Below are positions 1-9,962 of a stretch of 64,000 nt of DNA, one piece after another. Numbering within the stretch: position 1 is the stretch's first letter; each line of letters starts with the position of its first letter. The translations under genes were made by a program, and so were the position numbers. The notes beneath the pieces are model-generated. The model saw only the letters and a program-made list of their open reading frames with translations, searched no databases and was not told the DNA's origin. This DNA is from Nitrosomonas sp. sh817 (GTDB lineage: Bacteria > Pseudomonadota > Gammaproteobacteria > Burkholderiales > Nitrosomonadaceae). The stretch lies in assembly GCF_030908545.1 (NCBI RefSeq), contig NZ_CP133083.1, positions 1,426,001 to 1,490,000 on the forward strand. The letters run 5' to 3'.

Positions 1-1091
1 AAATCGATCAGATCGATACGCGGCCGGAGTTGATTTTGCTCGATCTGAATATGCCGGATATGGATGGTATCGAGTTTGTCCGTTATCTGGTTGACCGCGA
101 TTATCGTGGCAAGCTGATTCTGGTTAGCGGCGAGGATGAGCGGATGTTGCGAACCGCCGAAAAGCTGGTACAAGCGCATAAAATCCCGATGCTGGGCTAT
201 TTGCACAAACCCGTTGATCCGGACAAATTATCGGAAATTCTGCAAAAATGGACGGAGAGCATTGCGGCTTCGCCGTTACCGGTCAGCAAAGCCTATAGCG
301 CTGCGGATATCCAATCAGCCATTACCCATCAGGAATTGGTCAATTACTACCAACCGAAGGTATCGATTGTCAGCGGCGAAGTGATCGGAGTGGAAACACT
401 GGTGCGCTGGCACCACCCGCAAGATGGCGTCATCACGCCGAACCGGTTTATTCAGGTTGCCGAAGAAAACAACTTGATCGATGATTTGACACGCTCGGTG
501 TTGACGCAAGCGATTATCCAAGCCGGGAAATGGCATCAGGAAGGTCAAACATTGCGCGTATCCATCAATGTCACCATGGATAACCTGGCTTCGTTGGATT
601 TTCAAGACATGGTGGTTAATCTGGTCAATGAGAATAATCTGCCGCCGCAGAAAATTGTGATTGAGATCACCGAGAGTCAAGTGATGGGGCCGGATGCGCG
701 GGTGCCGCTGGAGATTCTGACGCGTTTGCGCCTGAAACGCTTTCATTTGTCGATCGATGATTTTGGCACCGGCCATTCGTCATTAGCACAATTGCGGGAT
801 ATTCCTTTCAACGAACTGAAGATCGACCAGGGATTTGTGCATCGTGCATGGCAGGACGATACTTTACGCGCGATTTATGATGCCAGTCTGGCGATGGGTA
901 AGCAGTTGGGTATGGATATCGTCGCCGAAGGCGTGGAAGACCGGAATGATTGGGATCTTTTACGGCAAACGGGCTGCGATATGGCGCAAGGAAATTTTAT
1001 TTCTGAACCATTATTGCCTGCAGACCTTCCGAACTGGCAGAAAACTTGGCATCAAAGAATTCTGGATGAATCACTGGTATCCGGGCAGTAA
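1..1091 (+). CDS. REC-EAL response regulator, c-di-GMP phosphodiesterase (5' partial)
   Basis: The reading frame is open to the left window edge, so the true start lies upstream. The visible part begins inside a receiver domain: the phospho-acceptor Asp is in LLDLNMPDMDG (Asp codon at 42-44) and the conserved Lys is in YLHKPVD. An EAL domain follows from about nt 310. The signature is ETL instead of EAL (nt 393-401), but the metal and catalytic motifs IEITES, DDFGTG, KID and AEGVE are all present, so cyclic di-GMP hydrolysis is likely. By family, phosphorylation of the receiver would control degradation of the second messenger. No GGDEF domain is visible. The sensor kinase is not in the window. 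Function is inferred from domains; the target pathway is unknown. Confidence 0.9.
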   Translation, partial: IDQIDTRPELILLDLNMPDMDGIEFVRYLVDRDYRGKLILVSGEDERMLRTAEKLVQAHKIPMLGYLHKPVDPDKLSEILQKWTESIAASPLPVSKAYSAADIQSAITHQELVNYYQPKVSIVSGEVIGVETLVRWHHPQDGVITPNRFIQVAEENNLIDDLTRSVLTQAIIQAGKWHQEGQTLRVSINVTMDNLASLDFQDMVVNLVNENNLPPQKIVIEITESQVMGPDARVPLEILTRLRLKRFHLSIDDFGTGHSSLAQLRDIPFNELKIDQGFVHRAWQDDTLRAIYDASLAMGKQLGMDIVAEGVEDRNDWDLLRQTGCDMAQGNFISEPLLPADLPNWQKTWHQRILDESLVSGQ

Positions 1092-1204
1092 AGCCCGTTC
1101 GATTCTATCCGTTGTGATTCAATTTCTGATTTAATCACTGCGTCTCCTCTCCAGCTTACCGCATGCTTGGGATGGGGAAACTGTGATTAAAACCGCAGAT
1201 TAAT

Positions 1205-1232
1205 ACCCCGTGTGCCAGCAACGGGGTGCTTT
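1205..1232. terminator. hairpin between the REC-EAL gene and rpmG
   Basis: A 7-bp stem, ACCCCGT (1205-1211) with ACGGGGT (1221-1227), closes a 9-nt loop between two convergent genes. Only a short T stretch follows on the plus strand, so it may act as a weak bidirectional terminator. Inferred from position and structure only. Confidence 0.4.
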
Positions 1233-1237
1233 AACGG

Positions 1238-1393
1238 TTATTTAAGCTTTGTTTCTTTGTATTTCACATGCTTACGGGCAACCGGATCGAATTTCATGAT
1301 TTCGATTTTTTCCGGTTTTGCCCGTTTATTCTTGGTCGTTGTATAGAAGTGGCCAGTGCCGGCTGAAGATTCCAGTTTGATTTTTTCACGCAT
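1238..1393 (-). CDS. rpmG: 50S ribosomal protein L33
   Basis: This 51-codon gene encodes a basic protein beginning [20 protein letters not shown] and ending in KETKLK, which matches bacterial L33 closely. L33 binds 23S rRNA in the large ribosomal subunit near the E site. The start ATG (1391-1393) gives the standard L33 N-terminus. The zinc-binding cysteines of the C+ type are missing, so this is the Cys-free form. It lies 44 bp downstream of rpmB on the same strand, the usual rpmB-rpmG pair, so the two are probably co-transcribed. Confidence 0.96.
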   Translation of the reverse strand: MREKIKLESSAGTGHFYTTTKNKRAKPEKIEIMKFDPVARKHVKYKETKLK

Positions 1394-1437
1394 TCCGATG
1401 AGTTCCTAACTTATCAATTGTCACTAATATCATTACT

Positions 1438-1674
1438 TTAAATGCATTTACCTTCAGAACGCATTTTTGCCAAGACAGCGTCGATACCGTTTTTGTCGAT
1501 CGTACGCAATGCGGCATTCGTTAGTCGCATGCTGATCCAGCGATTCTCGCTTTCGATCCAAAATCTGCGACGCTGCAGATTCGGCAGAAAACGCCTTTTG
1601 GTTTTGTTGTTAGCATGAGAAACATTGTGACCAGACATTGGTTTTTTACCCGTTACTTCGCATACGCGTGCCAT
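1438..1674 (-). CDS. rpmB: 50S ribosomal protein L28
   Basis: The 78-residue product starts [20 protein letters not shown] and carries the typical L28 segments [15 protein letters not shown] and VSMRL-like [18 protein letters not shown]28 is a large-subunit ribosomal protein needed for 70S assembly. Length and both ends match the proteobacterial family. It is followed by rpmG on the same strand and preceded, 60 bp upstream, by radC, also on the minus strand, an arrangement common in proteobacteria. Confidence 0.97.
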   Translation of the reverse strand: MARVCEVTGKKPMSGHNVSHANNKTKRRFLPNLQRRRFWIESENRWISMRLTNAALRTIDKNGIDAVLAKMRSEGKCI

Positions 1675-1734
1675 GATGATGCGCTCTCCAAAATTCTTAA
1701 AAGCTTAAATTATATCCTGATTTGCGTGATTTGC

Positions 1735-2409
1735 TCAAATTAAATCATGTTCGGCGAATGATAACGCGGTACCGTTGCCAATCACGAAGTGATCAAGGAC
1801 TTTTACATCAATGAATGCCAATGCTTGTTTGAGTGATTGCGTCAAAATTTTATCGGCATGGCTCGGTTCGGCTACGCCGGAAGGGTGGTTGTGCGCGAAG
1901 ATGATGGCGGCTGCATTGTGAAAGAGCGCGCGTTTTATGATTTCCCTTGGATAAACACTGGTTTGTGTTAATGTTCCGCTGAAGAGTTCTTCGGTTGCGA
2001 TCGCATGATTTTTGGCATCCAGAAAGATACCGATAAAAACTTCGTGTTGTTTGTTTGCCAGGCTAAGGCGTAGAAAATTCCGAACCAATTCCGGCGAACT
2101 CAAGGTATTTCCCTTTTTCAGTTCTTCACCCAGTGCGCGCCGGGACATTTCCAGTACGGCTTGTAATTGGGCATACTTGGCAATTCCCATACCGGGGATC
2201 TGGCAAAAATTATTTTGGCTGGCTGCAAAAATACTGGTCAAACTACCAAAATGAGACAGTAATTCCCTCGCAAGATCGACAGCGCTTTTGCCTGTTATGC
2301 CCGTGCGCAAGAAAATCGCGAGTAGTTCAGCATCCGACAGTGTGTTTACACCTTTTTGCAGCAGTTTCTCGCGAGGGCGTTCGGATAGGGGCCAATGGGT
2401 GATTGCCAT
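1735..2409 (-). CDS. radC: RadC family protein (JAB/MPN domain)
   Basis: The 224-residue protein has an N-terminal helix-hairpin-helix-like region (residues about 1-95, with [15 protein letters not shown] and [14 protein letters not shown]) and a C-terminal JAB/MPN metalloprotease-like domain. The domain's metal motif HNHPSG and a downstream Asp are intact ([16 protein letters not shown]). RadC was once linked to DNA repair, but its biochemical role is unsettled. Length is normal for the family. It precedes rpmB-rpmG on the same strand. The start at [15 protein letters not shown] is the usual RadC N-terminus. Confidence 0.93.
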   Translation of the reverse strand: MAITHWPLSERPREKLLQKGVNTLSDAELLAIFLRTGITGKSAVDLARELLSHFGSLTSIFAASQNNFCQIPGMGIAKYAQLQAVLEMSRRALGEELKKGNTLSSPELVRNFLRLSLANKQHEVFIGIFLDAKNHAIATEELFSGTLTQTSVYPREIIKRALFHNAAAIIFAHNHPSGVAEPSHADKILTQSLKQALAFIDVKVLDHFVIGNGTALSFAEHDLI

Positions 2410-2594
2410 AAAATGGTGCTGTTTGCGTTGCGTTGTGATATTAATCAGTCTTAAATTTTATGAAATACAGGAGAATTGCCTTTTTTCAGTTAGCGGCACA
2501 CAATATGAAAGATTGAACAATTACGAGAATGTATTGGTTTTAACACAATTTTGATGCCTTGAATGGCTGTGATGTAATTAAGGTATTTCATTTC

Positions 2595-3821
2595 ATGACA
2601 ATCCTGGTTTCTGCCGAATCTGCGAAACGCATCGTACTGGGTGTTACCGGCGGGGTGGCTGCCTATAAAGTTGCTGAATTAGCGCGCTTGTTAACCCAGA
2701 ATGCGATTGAAGTGCAAACGGTAATGACTGAGGCGGCTTGTCAGTTTATAGCTCCGGCAACCTTTCAATCGTTAACCGGACGGCCGGTTTATACAAATTT
2801 ATGGGAGACCAATGCCAGTTATAACATGGCGCACATTCATCTATCCCGTGACGCCGATATGATCCTGGTGGCCCCGGCGAGTGCCGATTTCATAGCGAAA
2901 ATCGCTAATGGTCTGGCGGATGATTTGCTGACGGCATTGTGTTTAGCAAGGGACTGTCAATTGCTGATCGCACCGGCGATGAACCGGCAAATGTGGGAAC
3001 ATCCGGCGACGCAGCGTAATGTAAGCCGGTTACGGCAAGACGGGGTGAGAATTCTGGGGCCGGCAAGTGGCGAGCAAGCTTGTGGCGAGGTCGGGATGGG
3101 CCGTATGCTGGAGGTTGATGAGTTGCTGCAAACGGTGCAAAGCTGCTTGCTCAGTAATCGGCAGCTGGCCGGGAAAAACATTTTGGTGACTGCCGGACCA
3201 ACTTACGAGGCGATTGATCCGGTGCGCGGAATTACCAACAAAAGCTCCGGGAAGATGGGGTATGCAGTTGCTCAAGCGGCGGTTGAGGCGGGCGCATCGG
3301 TTACGCTGGTTTCCGGGCCAACTTGTCTGGCACCGCCTATGGTCAACAAGTTTTTACCGGTGGTGAGCGCTGCAGACATGTTGCAAGCGGTGCAAGCAGA
3401 AATATCACATACCGATATCTTTATTAGTGTTGCCGCCGTGGCGGATTACCGCTCAGTGAACGCCAGCCAGCAAAAAATAAAAAAATCGGACAAACAACTG
3501 ACCCTCGAATTGCACCCTAATCCGGACATTCTGATGTGGGTGGCGAGTCTTCCGGAGCCGCCATTTTGTGTCGGTTTTGCAGCAGAAACCGATGATCTGG
3601 AACAAAATGCCGCAATCAAGCGTGCGCAAAAAAAATTGCCTTTATTGGCGGCCAACTTGGCTCAGGAAACTATCGGTTCTGATGAAAGCGAGCTGGTTTT
3701 GTTCGATGACAACGGCGAGCATGTGCTTCCTAAAGCGCCCAAAATCGAACAGGCGCGGCGCTTGATAAACCATGTTCAGTTACTTTATTACCAGGAACAT
3801 CAACAACATGAGAAAGATTGA
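2595..3821 (+). CDS. coaBC: bifunctional phosphopantothenoylcysteine decarboxylase / phosphopantothenate-cysteine ligase
   Basis: The protein carries out two consecutive steps of coenzyme A synthesis in the cytosol. The N-terminal flavoprotein CoaC half (about residues 10-190) has [10 protein letters not shown], the PAMNRQMW motif and the active-site Cys in [13 protein letters not shown]. The C-terminal CoaB half (about 190-405) has [20 protein letters not shown] and the KIKKSDK segment. I chose the ATG at 2595 because it follows an AAGG stretch and gives the family N-terminus. An upstream in-frame ATG at 2559 would add 12 atypical residues. The gene overlaps dut by 14 bp, so the two are translationally coupled. 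Confidence 0.95.
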   Translation: MTILVSAESAKRIVLGVTGGVAAYKVAELARLLTQNAIEVQTVMTEAACQFIAPATFQSLTGRPVYTNLWETNASYNMAHIHLSRDADMILVAPASADFIAKIANGLADDLLTALCLARDCQLLIAPAMNRQMWEHPATQRNVSRLRQDGVRILGPASGEQACGEVGMGRMLEVDELLQTVQSCLLSNRQLAGKNILVTAGPTYEAIDPVRGITNKSSGKMGYAVAQAAVEAGASVTLVSGPTCLAPPMVNKFLPVVSAADMLQAVQAEISHTDIFISVAAVADYRSVNASQQKIKKSDKQLTLELHPNPDILMWVASLPEPPFCVGFAAETDDLEQNAAIKRAQKKLPLLAANLAQETIGSDESELVLFDDNGEHVLPKAPKIEQARRLINHVQLLYYQEHQQHEKD

Positions 3822-4257
3822 TATCAAAATTCTTGATCAACGCTTGCATGAACAGCTTCCTACTTATGCAACGCCCGGCTCCGCCGGATTGGATTTACGC
3901 GCTTGTGTCGAGCAGCCGTTGACCATCCATCCGGGAGAGACCTGCCTTATCCCCACCGGCATGGCCATGCATCTTGCCGATACCGGGTTGGCGGCGCTAA
4001 TACTGCCACGCTCCGGGCTTGGGCATAAACACGGAATCGTTCTCGGCAATCTAGTCGGACTCATCGATTCCGATTATCAAGGACAAATCCTGGTTTCATG
4101 CTGGAACCGGGGCGATACCGCATTTCATTTGAATCCGATGGAACGCATTGCGCAACTCGTTGTGGTTCCTGTCATTCAGGTCGAATTCAATTGCGTGGAT
4201 GATTTCGACCAGAGTCATCGCGGCGCTGATGGCTTCGGCAGTACGGGTAAGCATTGA
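3808..4257 (+). CDS. dut: deoxyuridine 5'-triphosphate nucleotidohydrolase
   Basis: This trimeric dUTPase hydrolyses dUTP to dUMP and pyrophosphate, keeping uracil out of DNA and supplying dTMP synthesis. The family motifs appear in order: motif 1 [12 protein letters not shown], motif 2 [11 protein letters not shown], motif 3 [12 protein letters not shown], motif 4 ERIAQLVV and the glycine-rich C-terminal motif 5 [12 protein letters not shown]. The ATG at 3808 follows an AGGA stretch and gives [13 protein letters not shown], the usual start; an upstream in-frame start at 3772 is unlikely. Length is 149 residues, as expected. It is coupled to coaBC, a common proteobacterial pairing. Confidence 0.96.
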   Translation: MRKIDIKILDQRLHEQLPTYATPGSAGLDLRACVEQPLTIHPGETCLIPTGMAMHLADTGLAALILPRSGLGHKHGIVLGNLVGLIDSDYQGQILVSCWNRGDTAFHLNPMERIAQLVVVPVIQVEFNCVDDFDQSHRGADGFGSTGKH

Positions 4258-4258
4258 C

Positions 4259-4286
4259 GCACTGACAGCTAGGGTGCTGTCAGTGC
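4259..4286. terminator. bidirectional hairpin between dut and ffh
   Basis: An 11-bp perfect stem, GCACTGACAGC with GCTGTCAGTGC, closes a 6-nt loop. It sits immediately after the dut stop and just before the ffh stop on the other strand. No long T run follows, but the position between convergent genes supports a shared terminator. Confidence 0.65.
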
Positions 4287-4295
4287 TGCCGGAAA

Positions 4296-5645
4296 TTAAT
4301 GGAAGCGGGGCAGCATGCCTTTTATTCCGCGCATCATTTTGGCCATTCCACCTTTGTTCATCATTTTCATCATTTTCCGGGCTTGTTCAAACTGCGCCAG
4401 TAAGCGATTGACTTCCTGAACCGAAACGCCCGCTCCGGCAGCAATGCGGCGTTTCCGCGAAGCCTTGAGGATTTCGGGCTTGGTCCGTTCTTGCTTGGTC
4501 ATGGAATTGATAATACCCTCCGTCCGGCCGAGCTGTTTATCGTCTACCTTAATATTTTGTGCGGCTTGACTGAGTTGCGCCGGCAATTTATCCATCAAGG
4601 CATTCATCCCGCCCATATTTCGCATTTGCTGAAATTGCGCTTTGAAATCATCCAAATCAAATGCTTTGCCCGATTTCATTTTTTTCATCAGCTTTTCAGC
4701 TTCTTGCTGATCGGCGCTACGCTGAGCTTCTTCAATCAATCCCAGTACGTCGCCCATGCCTAAAATGCGGGAGGCCATCCGATCCGGATGAAATGCTTCG
4801 AGCCCCGTCAGTTTTTCCGCGACGCCGACAAATTTGATCGGCTTTCCAGTGATATGCTTCACTGATAAAGCGGCGCCACCCCGCGCATCACCATCCATTT
4901 TCGTTAAAACGACACCCGTCAAAGGTAGTGCGTCCGAGAAAGCTTTTGCGGTATTGACTGCATCCTGACCTTGCATCGCGTCGACGACAAAGAGCGTTTC
5001 AATGGGCCTCAACAGCGCTTCCAGCTCGCTGATTTCACGCATCATCGCTTCATCAATCCCTAACCGGCCCGCGGTATCGACAATCATGACATCGTGATGA
5101 TGCTTGCGCGCATAATCCAATGCGGCTGTGCTGATTTCCCCGGGTTTCTGTCCATCCGTAACCGGAAAAAAATCAGCGCCGGTTTGCTGGGCTAAGAGCT
5201 CCAATTGATGAATCGCAGCCGGACGATAAATATCGCAAGAGACCAGCAACACTTTCTTTTTCTTTTGCTCCATTAACCACTTGGCAAGCTTACCGCTACT
5301 CGTTGTCTTGCCCGCGCCTTGCAGGCCTGCCATGAGGATAACCGCGGGCGGTACGGTTGCAAGATTAATATCCGCTTTTTCACCCCCCATGATGTTGATT
5401 AATTCTTGATTAACCACGCCGACAAGCGCTTGACCTGGGGTGAGGCTATTCAGCACATCATGTCCGACGGCTTTTTCCTTGACGCGGGCAATGAAATCTT
5501 TGACGACCGGCAGCGCAACATCCGCTTCAAGCAGCGCCAAGCGGACTTCGCGCAACGCATCCTGAATATTGCTTTCGGTCAGCCGCGCTTCGCCGCGTAA
5601 AGTTTTGATAATACCGCTGAATCGGCTGGTAAGATTTTCAAACAT
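4296..5645 (-). CDS. ffh: signal recognition particle protein Ffh (SRP54)
   Basis: Ffh binds 4.5S RNA and signal sequences of nascent membrane proteins and, with FtsY, targets ribosomes to the SecYEG translocon. The 449-residue protein shows the N domain (1-90), the GTPase G domain with GLQGAGKTTSSGKLA, DTAGRLGID and TKMDGDARGG, and a methionine-rich M domain (from about 325) ending in KMMKMMNKGGMAKMMRG. Length matches E. coli Ffh. It is divergent from the cytochrome-assembly-like gene at 5789, a conserved arrangement in proteobacteria. Confidence 0.97.
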   Translation of the reverse strand: MFENLTSRFSGIIKTLRGEARLTESNIQDALREVRLALLEADVALPVVKDFIARVKEKAVGHDVLNSLTPGQALVGVVNQELINIMGGEKADINLATVPPAVILMAGLQGAGKTTSSGKLAKWLMEQKKKKVLLVSCDIYRPAAIHQLELLAQQTGADFFPVTDGQKPGEISTAALDYARKHHHDVMIVDTAGRLGIDEAMMREISELEALLRPIETLFVVDAMQGQDAVNTAKAFSDALPLTGVVLTKMDGDARGGAALSVKHITGKPIKFVGVAEKLTGLEAFHPDRMASRILGMGDVLGLIEEAQRSADQQEAEKLMKKMKSGKAFDLDDFKAQFQQMRNMGGMNALMDKLPAQLSQAAQNIKVDDKQLGRTEGIINSMTKQERTKPEILKASRKRRIAAGAGVSVQEVNRLLAQFEQARKMMKMMNKGGMAKMMRGIKGMLPRFH

Positions 5646-5788
5646 TTGGAAGCCTCATAAAGGTCGATGATTACATAACATAAAGGTGTTTCAAATTTTA
5701 TCAATATAATGATGGCTGGCTCTTTGAATTTGTTAAAGTGCCATGTAGACTAACCAGTTATTTCAATTTAACAAAATTTGAACTTCTG

Positions 5789-6625
5789 ATGACCGGCATT
5801 TTAACTTATCTCGTTGCGTTTTTGCTTTACTTACTGATCGGTTGGTTTTTTTGGAAGAATACTTGGAATCAATCGGCGGAAGCAAGCGGGCAATCCGTGA
5901 ATATTCTCTGGGCGCATTATGGAATGCTGATTCCACTATTGCTTCATGCCGCAACACTTTATCAATCAATGTTTGTTGGCAGCGGTCTCAGTTTCGGGTT
6001 GAGTAACGCAGTTTCGTCGATTGTGTGGTTAACCGCATTTATTTATTGGTTTTCCGGTTTTTCTAAACGGTTGCAAGGGATGCAAACGCTGGTCGCGCCG
6101 GTTGCCGCCGCGGCTGCCGTTGCAATGCTGTTACCACTGCTGTTTCCGTCGATCCGCCCTCTTGAAAATACCGAATTACCGGCATTCAAAGCACATTTGC
6201 TGGTTGCCATGATGGCTTATAGCCTGTTGACGATCGCTGCAATGCACGCGCTGTTGATGATTGTCGTAGAACGGCATTTGCATCATCCCGCGACGCGGTC
6301 GATATTCAACAATCTGCCGTCGCTGCTGGCAATGGAGAAATTGCTCTTTCATATTATTTGGGTGGGTTTCATTTTGCTCACATTGACACTGATGAGCGGA
6401 GTGGTTTTTTCTAAAGAGGTTTTTGGGCAGCCGCTGACATTTACACATAAAACACTCTTCGGATTCATATCCTGGGGTGTATTCGCAGCCTTGCTGGCGG
6501 GCAGGCAATTTTATGGATGGCGCGGGCGGATTGCAATCCGTTGGACTTTGGCGGGCTTCATTACATTATTGTTGGCGTATATCGGAAGTAAATTCGTGCT
6601 GGAGATTATTCTTAACCGCTACTAG
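5789..6625 (+). CDS. YpjD/CcsA-like cytochrome c assembly family inner membrane protein
   Basis: The 278-residue protein is strongly hydrophobic, with about eight membrane segments, and resembles the CcmC/CcsA/YpjD family of integral membrane proteins. Family members with known roles handle haem during cytochrome c maturation; YpjD itself has no proven role. Conserved histidines are visible in HAATLYQS, AHLLVAMMAY and FTHKTLFG. The ATG at 5789 starts directly before the first membrane segment (MTGILTYLVAFLLYLL); a GTG at 5738 would add 17 residues unlike a membrane protein start. It is divergent from ffh, the usual neighbour of ypjD. Haem handling is an inference. Confidence 0.8.
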   Translation: MTGILTYLVAFLLYLLIGWFFWKNTWNQSAEASGQSVNILWAHYGMLIPLLLHAATLYQSMFVGSGLSFGLSNAVSSIVWLTAFIYWFSGFSKRLQGMQTLVAPVAAAAAVAMLLPLLFPSIRPLENTELPAFKAHLLVAMMAYSLLTIAAMHALLMIVVERHLHHPATRSIFNNLPSLLAMEKLLFHIIWVGFILLTLTLMSGVVFSKEVFGQPLTFTHKTLFGFISWGVFAALLAGRQFYGWRGRIAIRWTLAGFITLLLAYIGSKFVLEIILNRY

Positions 6626-6696
6626 GAAGGTAATCGGTCTTCAAATGCATGTGGAATAAACGCTGAAAAACGGATAAAAGCGCGCGTCTAAAAATT

Positions 6697-8799
6697 TTAA
6701 TTTTTGGTGCGGTTTATTCTGACAACTTCTTTGAGACGCCGGAGACTGCGCATCACTTGCGCGAGATGATGTCTGTTATTCACTTGAATGATAAAGCGCA
6801 TGTGCATGTAATCTCCCTCGCTTTCCATGGCAATATCGTCAATATTGGAATCGGCTTTGGCAATCTCAGCTGCGACATGTGCAAGTACGCCTTGTTTATT
6901 GGCAGTGGTAACTTTGATGCTGGCTTCAAAAGTTTTAGAGATGTCTTTACCCCATGTCACATCCATGAAGTTATCGGAATTCTTTTGACTGCTGGTGACA
7001 TAGTTGCAATCAAATGTATGGATGATAAGACCCGAGTCTTTTTTGAAAATGCCAACGATGGTATCACCGGGGATCGGGCGGCAGCATTTTGCAAATTGAA
7101 CGGTAACACCTTCGGTGCCAAGTATGGTAATCGGTCCCGCGCTTTGTTGATTGGAAATGGATTCAGGCGATGCTAATCGTTTTGCCACAACAACCGGTAA
7201 TTGCTTGCCCAAAGCCATTTCAGCAAATAGCTCATCTTTGGATTTGACGCCACTGTCGCGAACCAGTTTATCCCATTGCACATCGCTGATGGTCTCAGGA
7301 TTGATATTAAATGAGAGCAATGCTTGAATTAACATACGTTCACCCAATTTGACCGACTCGTCGTATTGGATGGTTCTGAGGAAATGGCGGATGTGCGAGC
7401 GGGCTCTGCCGGTTGCAACATAACTCAGCCACGCAGGATTCGGTTTTGCGTACGGCGCGGTCACAATTTCAACCCGATCGCCGCTTTTGAGCTGAGAACG
7501 CAGCGGCGCATTCTCACCGTTGATTTTAGCAGCGACACAACAATTACCTACATCGGAATGTACTGCATAGGCAAAATCCACCGCGGTTGAGCCTCTTGGG
7601 AGTGTCAATATTTTTCCTTGCGGTGTGAAAACGAAAACATCGCCGGGAAATAAGTCAATTTTTAAGTGTTCCAGAAATTCTAGTGAATCGCGGGATCCAC
7701 TGAGTGTTTCCAGCAAACTCTGCAACCACTGATTGGTTTTTGAGTGTAATTCATTGAAATCAATATCCGAGCTCTTGTAAAGCCAATGTGAGGCGACGCC
7801 GTTCTCGGCGATCCGATGCATTTCAGCGGTACGAATCTGAATTTCGATGGGGATGCCATAAGGCCCCAGCAGCGTGCTATGCAGTGATTGATAGCCATTG
7901 GCCTTGGGAATTGCGATGTAGTCTTTGAATTTTCCGGGTATCGGCTTGTATAAGCTGTGTAACATGCCCAATGCGATATAGCAGGACGGGATGTCTTTGA
8001 CGATGACGCGAAAGCCGTAAATATCCAGCACTTCGGAAAAAGATAAATGTTTCTCGACCATTTTCGTGTAAATGCTGTAGAGGTGCTTCTCGCGGCCGCT
8101 TATTTCCGCTTCCAATCCGGCATCTTTTAGTTTTTGTGTAATGGTTTCGAGAATTTTTCCTACGACTTCCCGGCGGTTGCCGCGCGCCGCTTTCGTGGCT
8201 TTAATCAAAACCTTATAACGCAACGGGTATGAATAGCGGAAGCCCAGCTCTTGTAATTCTTGATAAATGGTATTCAGTCCCAGACGGTGCGCGATCGGGG
8301 CATAAATTTCGAGTGTTTCGCGGGCAATACTGCGTTGTTTCTGCGGCAGCATGACCTCCAGCGTGCGCATATTGTGGAGCCGGTCTGCTAATTTAATCAG
8401 GATAACGCGTACATCCCGGGCCATCGCCATCAGCATCTTGCGGAAATTCTCCGCTTGCGCTTCTTCCTGCGTCTGGAATTCAATTTTTGTTAGTTTGGAT
8501 ACACCGTCAACCAATTCCGCAACCGGCTCTCCGAATCGTTCGCTGATTTCGGCTTTGGAGATATCGGTATCTTCCACGACATCATGCAACAACGCGGCTG
8601 TTAGCGTCGGCGTGTCGAGATGCAGTGTGCTGAGTATCCTTGCGACCGCGACTGGGTGAGAAATATAGGGTTCGCCCGATTTCCGGAATTGCCCGGAATG
8701 CGCGCCTTGCCCGAAAGAATAGGCGTTGCGGAGCTGCGCGATATCTTCCGGTTTGAGATATTGGGATGATTCAGAAAATAATAACTCTGCTTCTGGCAT
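6697..8799 (-). CDS. spoT: bifunctional (p)ppGpp synthetase / hydrolase
   Basis: The 700-residue RelA/SpoT homologue controls the stringent-response alarmone. The HD hydrolase domain has an intact HDVVEDT motif, so degradation should work. The synthetase domain contains PGKFKDYIAIPKANGYQSLH and EIQIRT; the basic KFKD form is typical of bifunctional enzymes rather than RelA. A TGS domain (GSTAVDFAYAVHSDVG) and a C-terminal ACT domain (about residues 625-700) follow. It lies downstream of gmk and rpoZ on the same strand, matching the E. coli gmk-rpoZ-spoT operon. Cytosolic; inferred to be the main or only Rel enzyme, which the window cannot prove. Confidence 0.95.
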   Translation of the reverse strand: MPEAELLFSESSQYLKPEDIAQLRNAYSFGQGAHSGQFRKSGEPYISHPVAVARILSTLHLDTPTLTAALLHDVVEDTDISKAEISERFGEPVAELVDGVSKLTKIEFQTQEEAQAENFRKMLMAMARDVRVILIKLADRLHNMRTLEVMLPQKQRSIARETLEIYAPIAHRLGLNTIYQELQELGFRYSYPLRYKVLIKATKAARGNRREVVGKILETITQKLKDAGLEAEISGREKHLYSIYTKMVEKHLSFSEVLDIYGFRVIVKDIPSCYIALGMLHSLYKPIPGKFKDYIAIPKANGYQSLHSTLLGPYGIPIEIQIRTAEMHRIAENGVASHWLYKSSDIDFNELHSKTNQWLQSLLETLSGSRDSLEFLEHLKIDLFPGDVFVFTPQGKILTLPRGSTAVDFAYAVHSDVGNCCVAAKINGENAPLRSQLKSGDRVEIVTAPYAKPNPAWLSYVATGRARSHIRHFLRTIQYDESVKLGERMLIQALLSFNINPETISDVQWDKLVRDSGVKSKDELFAEMALGKQLPVVVAKRLASPESISNQQSAGPITILGTEGVTVQFAKCCRPIPGDTIVGIFKKDSGLIIHTFDCNYVTSSQKNSDNFMDVTWGKDISKTFEASIKVTTANKQGVLAHVAAEIAKADSNIDDIAMESEGDYMHMRFIIQVNNRHHLAQVMRSLRRLKEVVRINRTKN

Positions 8800-8937
8800 G
8801 ACGTTTTAGATGTAGATTCGCATCCGGCAATAACTTTAGCGCGAGTGAATCGCTTTTTGCAGACCCGTTCTTAAGCTGCTGATAGGTTAGAAGTTTCCAG
8901 ATATTGAGGCAATGTTGGGATAAGCCGGATAAAGCGG

Positions 8938-9141
8938 CTAATTTTTGGAATTGAGGATATCGATCCCGATTTTTCCTTGAGACAATTCGCGTAATGCAAT
9001 GACTGTCGGTTTGTCTCGCCCCGGATCAACAAGCGGTGCAGAACCGATAGCGAGTTGCCTTGCCCGTGTCGTTGCTGTTAATGTCATTTCAAATCGATTA
9101 GGAATCAGTTTTAAACAATCGTCTACTGTAATGCGTGCCAT
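8938..9141 (-). CDS. rpoZ: DNA-directed RNA polymerase subunit omega
   Basis: The 67-residue protein starts [20 protein letters not shown] and contains the RARQL segment, both diagnostic of the omega subunit, which supports beta' folding and forms a (p)ppGpp-binding site in proteobacterial RNA polymerase. It lies between gmk and spoT on the same strand, linking alarmone metabolism with its target. Length is slightly short compared with E. coli (91 residues) but normal for betaproteobacteria. Confidence 0.95.
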   Translation of the reverse strand: MARITVDDCLKLIPNRFEMTLTATTRARQLAIGSAPLVDPGRDKPTVIALRELSQGKIGIDILNSKN

Positions 9142-9305
9142 GGATCTTCCCTTTTAGTTAAAAAATTTGATGATAAATTTTACTATATTATCAATGTAAG
9201 CATGAATTAATGCTTGAGTAATACTGATTGTTCGTTTGTGCGAATATTCTTCGATGCCGGGGTAGTACTGAAAATCCGCTTCCTTGATTATTCCGTAGTT
9301 GCAAG

Positions 9306-9923
9306 TCAGGAGAATTGCGCAATTAATTCAGAACAATTGATTAATTGACGGTTTTGTTTTAAATGTTCGGCTTTTACAATGCTTGCCAGGTCGCTGAGCG
9401 CGTGCTCAAGGATATCATTGATAATCACATAATCATATTCGGCGATATGACTGATTTCCTCACGAGCGGCCGCCAATCTTTTTTGGATAATTTCCGGATT
9501 GTCTTGCGCTCTCGTTTTTAATCGGGTTGCCAGCACCTCGACAGAAGGCGGAATAATGAAAATTCCAACGGCTTGTGGAAATAGCCTGCGTATTTGCTGA
9601 GCACCCTGACAATCAATTTCCAGCAGAATATCTTGCCCGGACGAGATGATTTTATTGACCCACTGCTGAGAAGTACCATAAAGATTGCCATAAACCTCAG
9701 CACTTTCAATAAATTCTCCATTGAGCTGCATTTCACGGAAGGTTTCCGTAGTGACAAAATGATAATCGCGGCCATTGATTTCTGCCGGGCGCGGCGGCCG
9801 GGTGGTATGCGAAATCGAAAGAGCGAGATTGGGATTTGATTGCAGTAAGGCTCTAACCAGGCTTGTTTTTCCGGTACCGGATGGCGCGCTAATGATAAAT
9901 AAACAACCGTCTGTTTTAATCAT
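9306..9923 (-). CDS. gmk: guanylate kinase
   Basis: The enzyme phosphorylates GMP to GDP with ATP. The P-loop SAPSGTGKTSLVRALL is at residues 11-26, and the GMP-binding segments SHTTRPPRPAEINGRDYHFV and EFIESAEVYGNLYG follow. Length (205) is typical. The ATG at 9921-9923 is followed downstream by rpoZ and spoT. Before the IS630 insertion, the upstream HDOD-GAF gene would have ended about 32 nt before this start, so gmk may have lost read-through transcription from it. Confidence 0.96.
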   Translation of the reverse strand: MIKTDGCLFIISAPSGTGKTSLVRALLQSNPNLALSISHTTRPPRPAEINGRDYHFVTTETFREMQLNGEFIESAEVYGNLYGTSQQWVNKIISSGQDILLEIDCQGAQQIRRLFPQAVGIFIIPPSVEVLATRLKTRAQDNPEIIQKRLAAAREEISHIAEYDYVIINDILEHALSDLASIVKAEHLKQNRQLINCSELIAQFS

Positions 9924-9962
9924 TTGAAGTATTGTCGCTAATGATCGATCCGGGATTAATTA

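Noticed and set aside
6691-6706. AAAAATTTTAATTTTT-like palindromic stretch between convergent genes
   Set aside because: Too AT-only to form a stable terminator hairpin; not reported as a feature.
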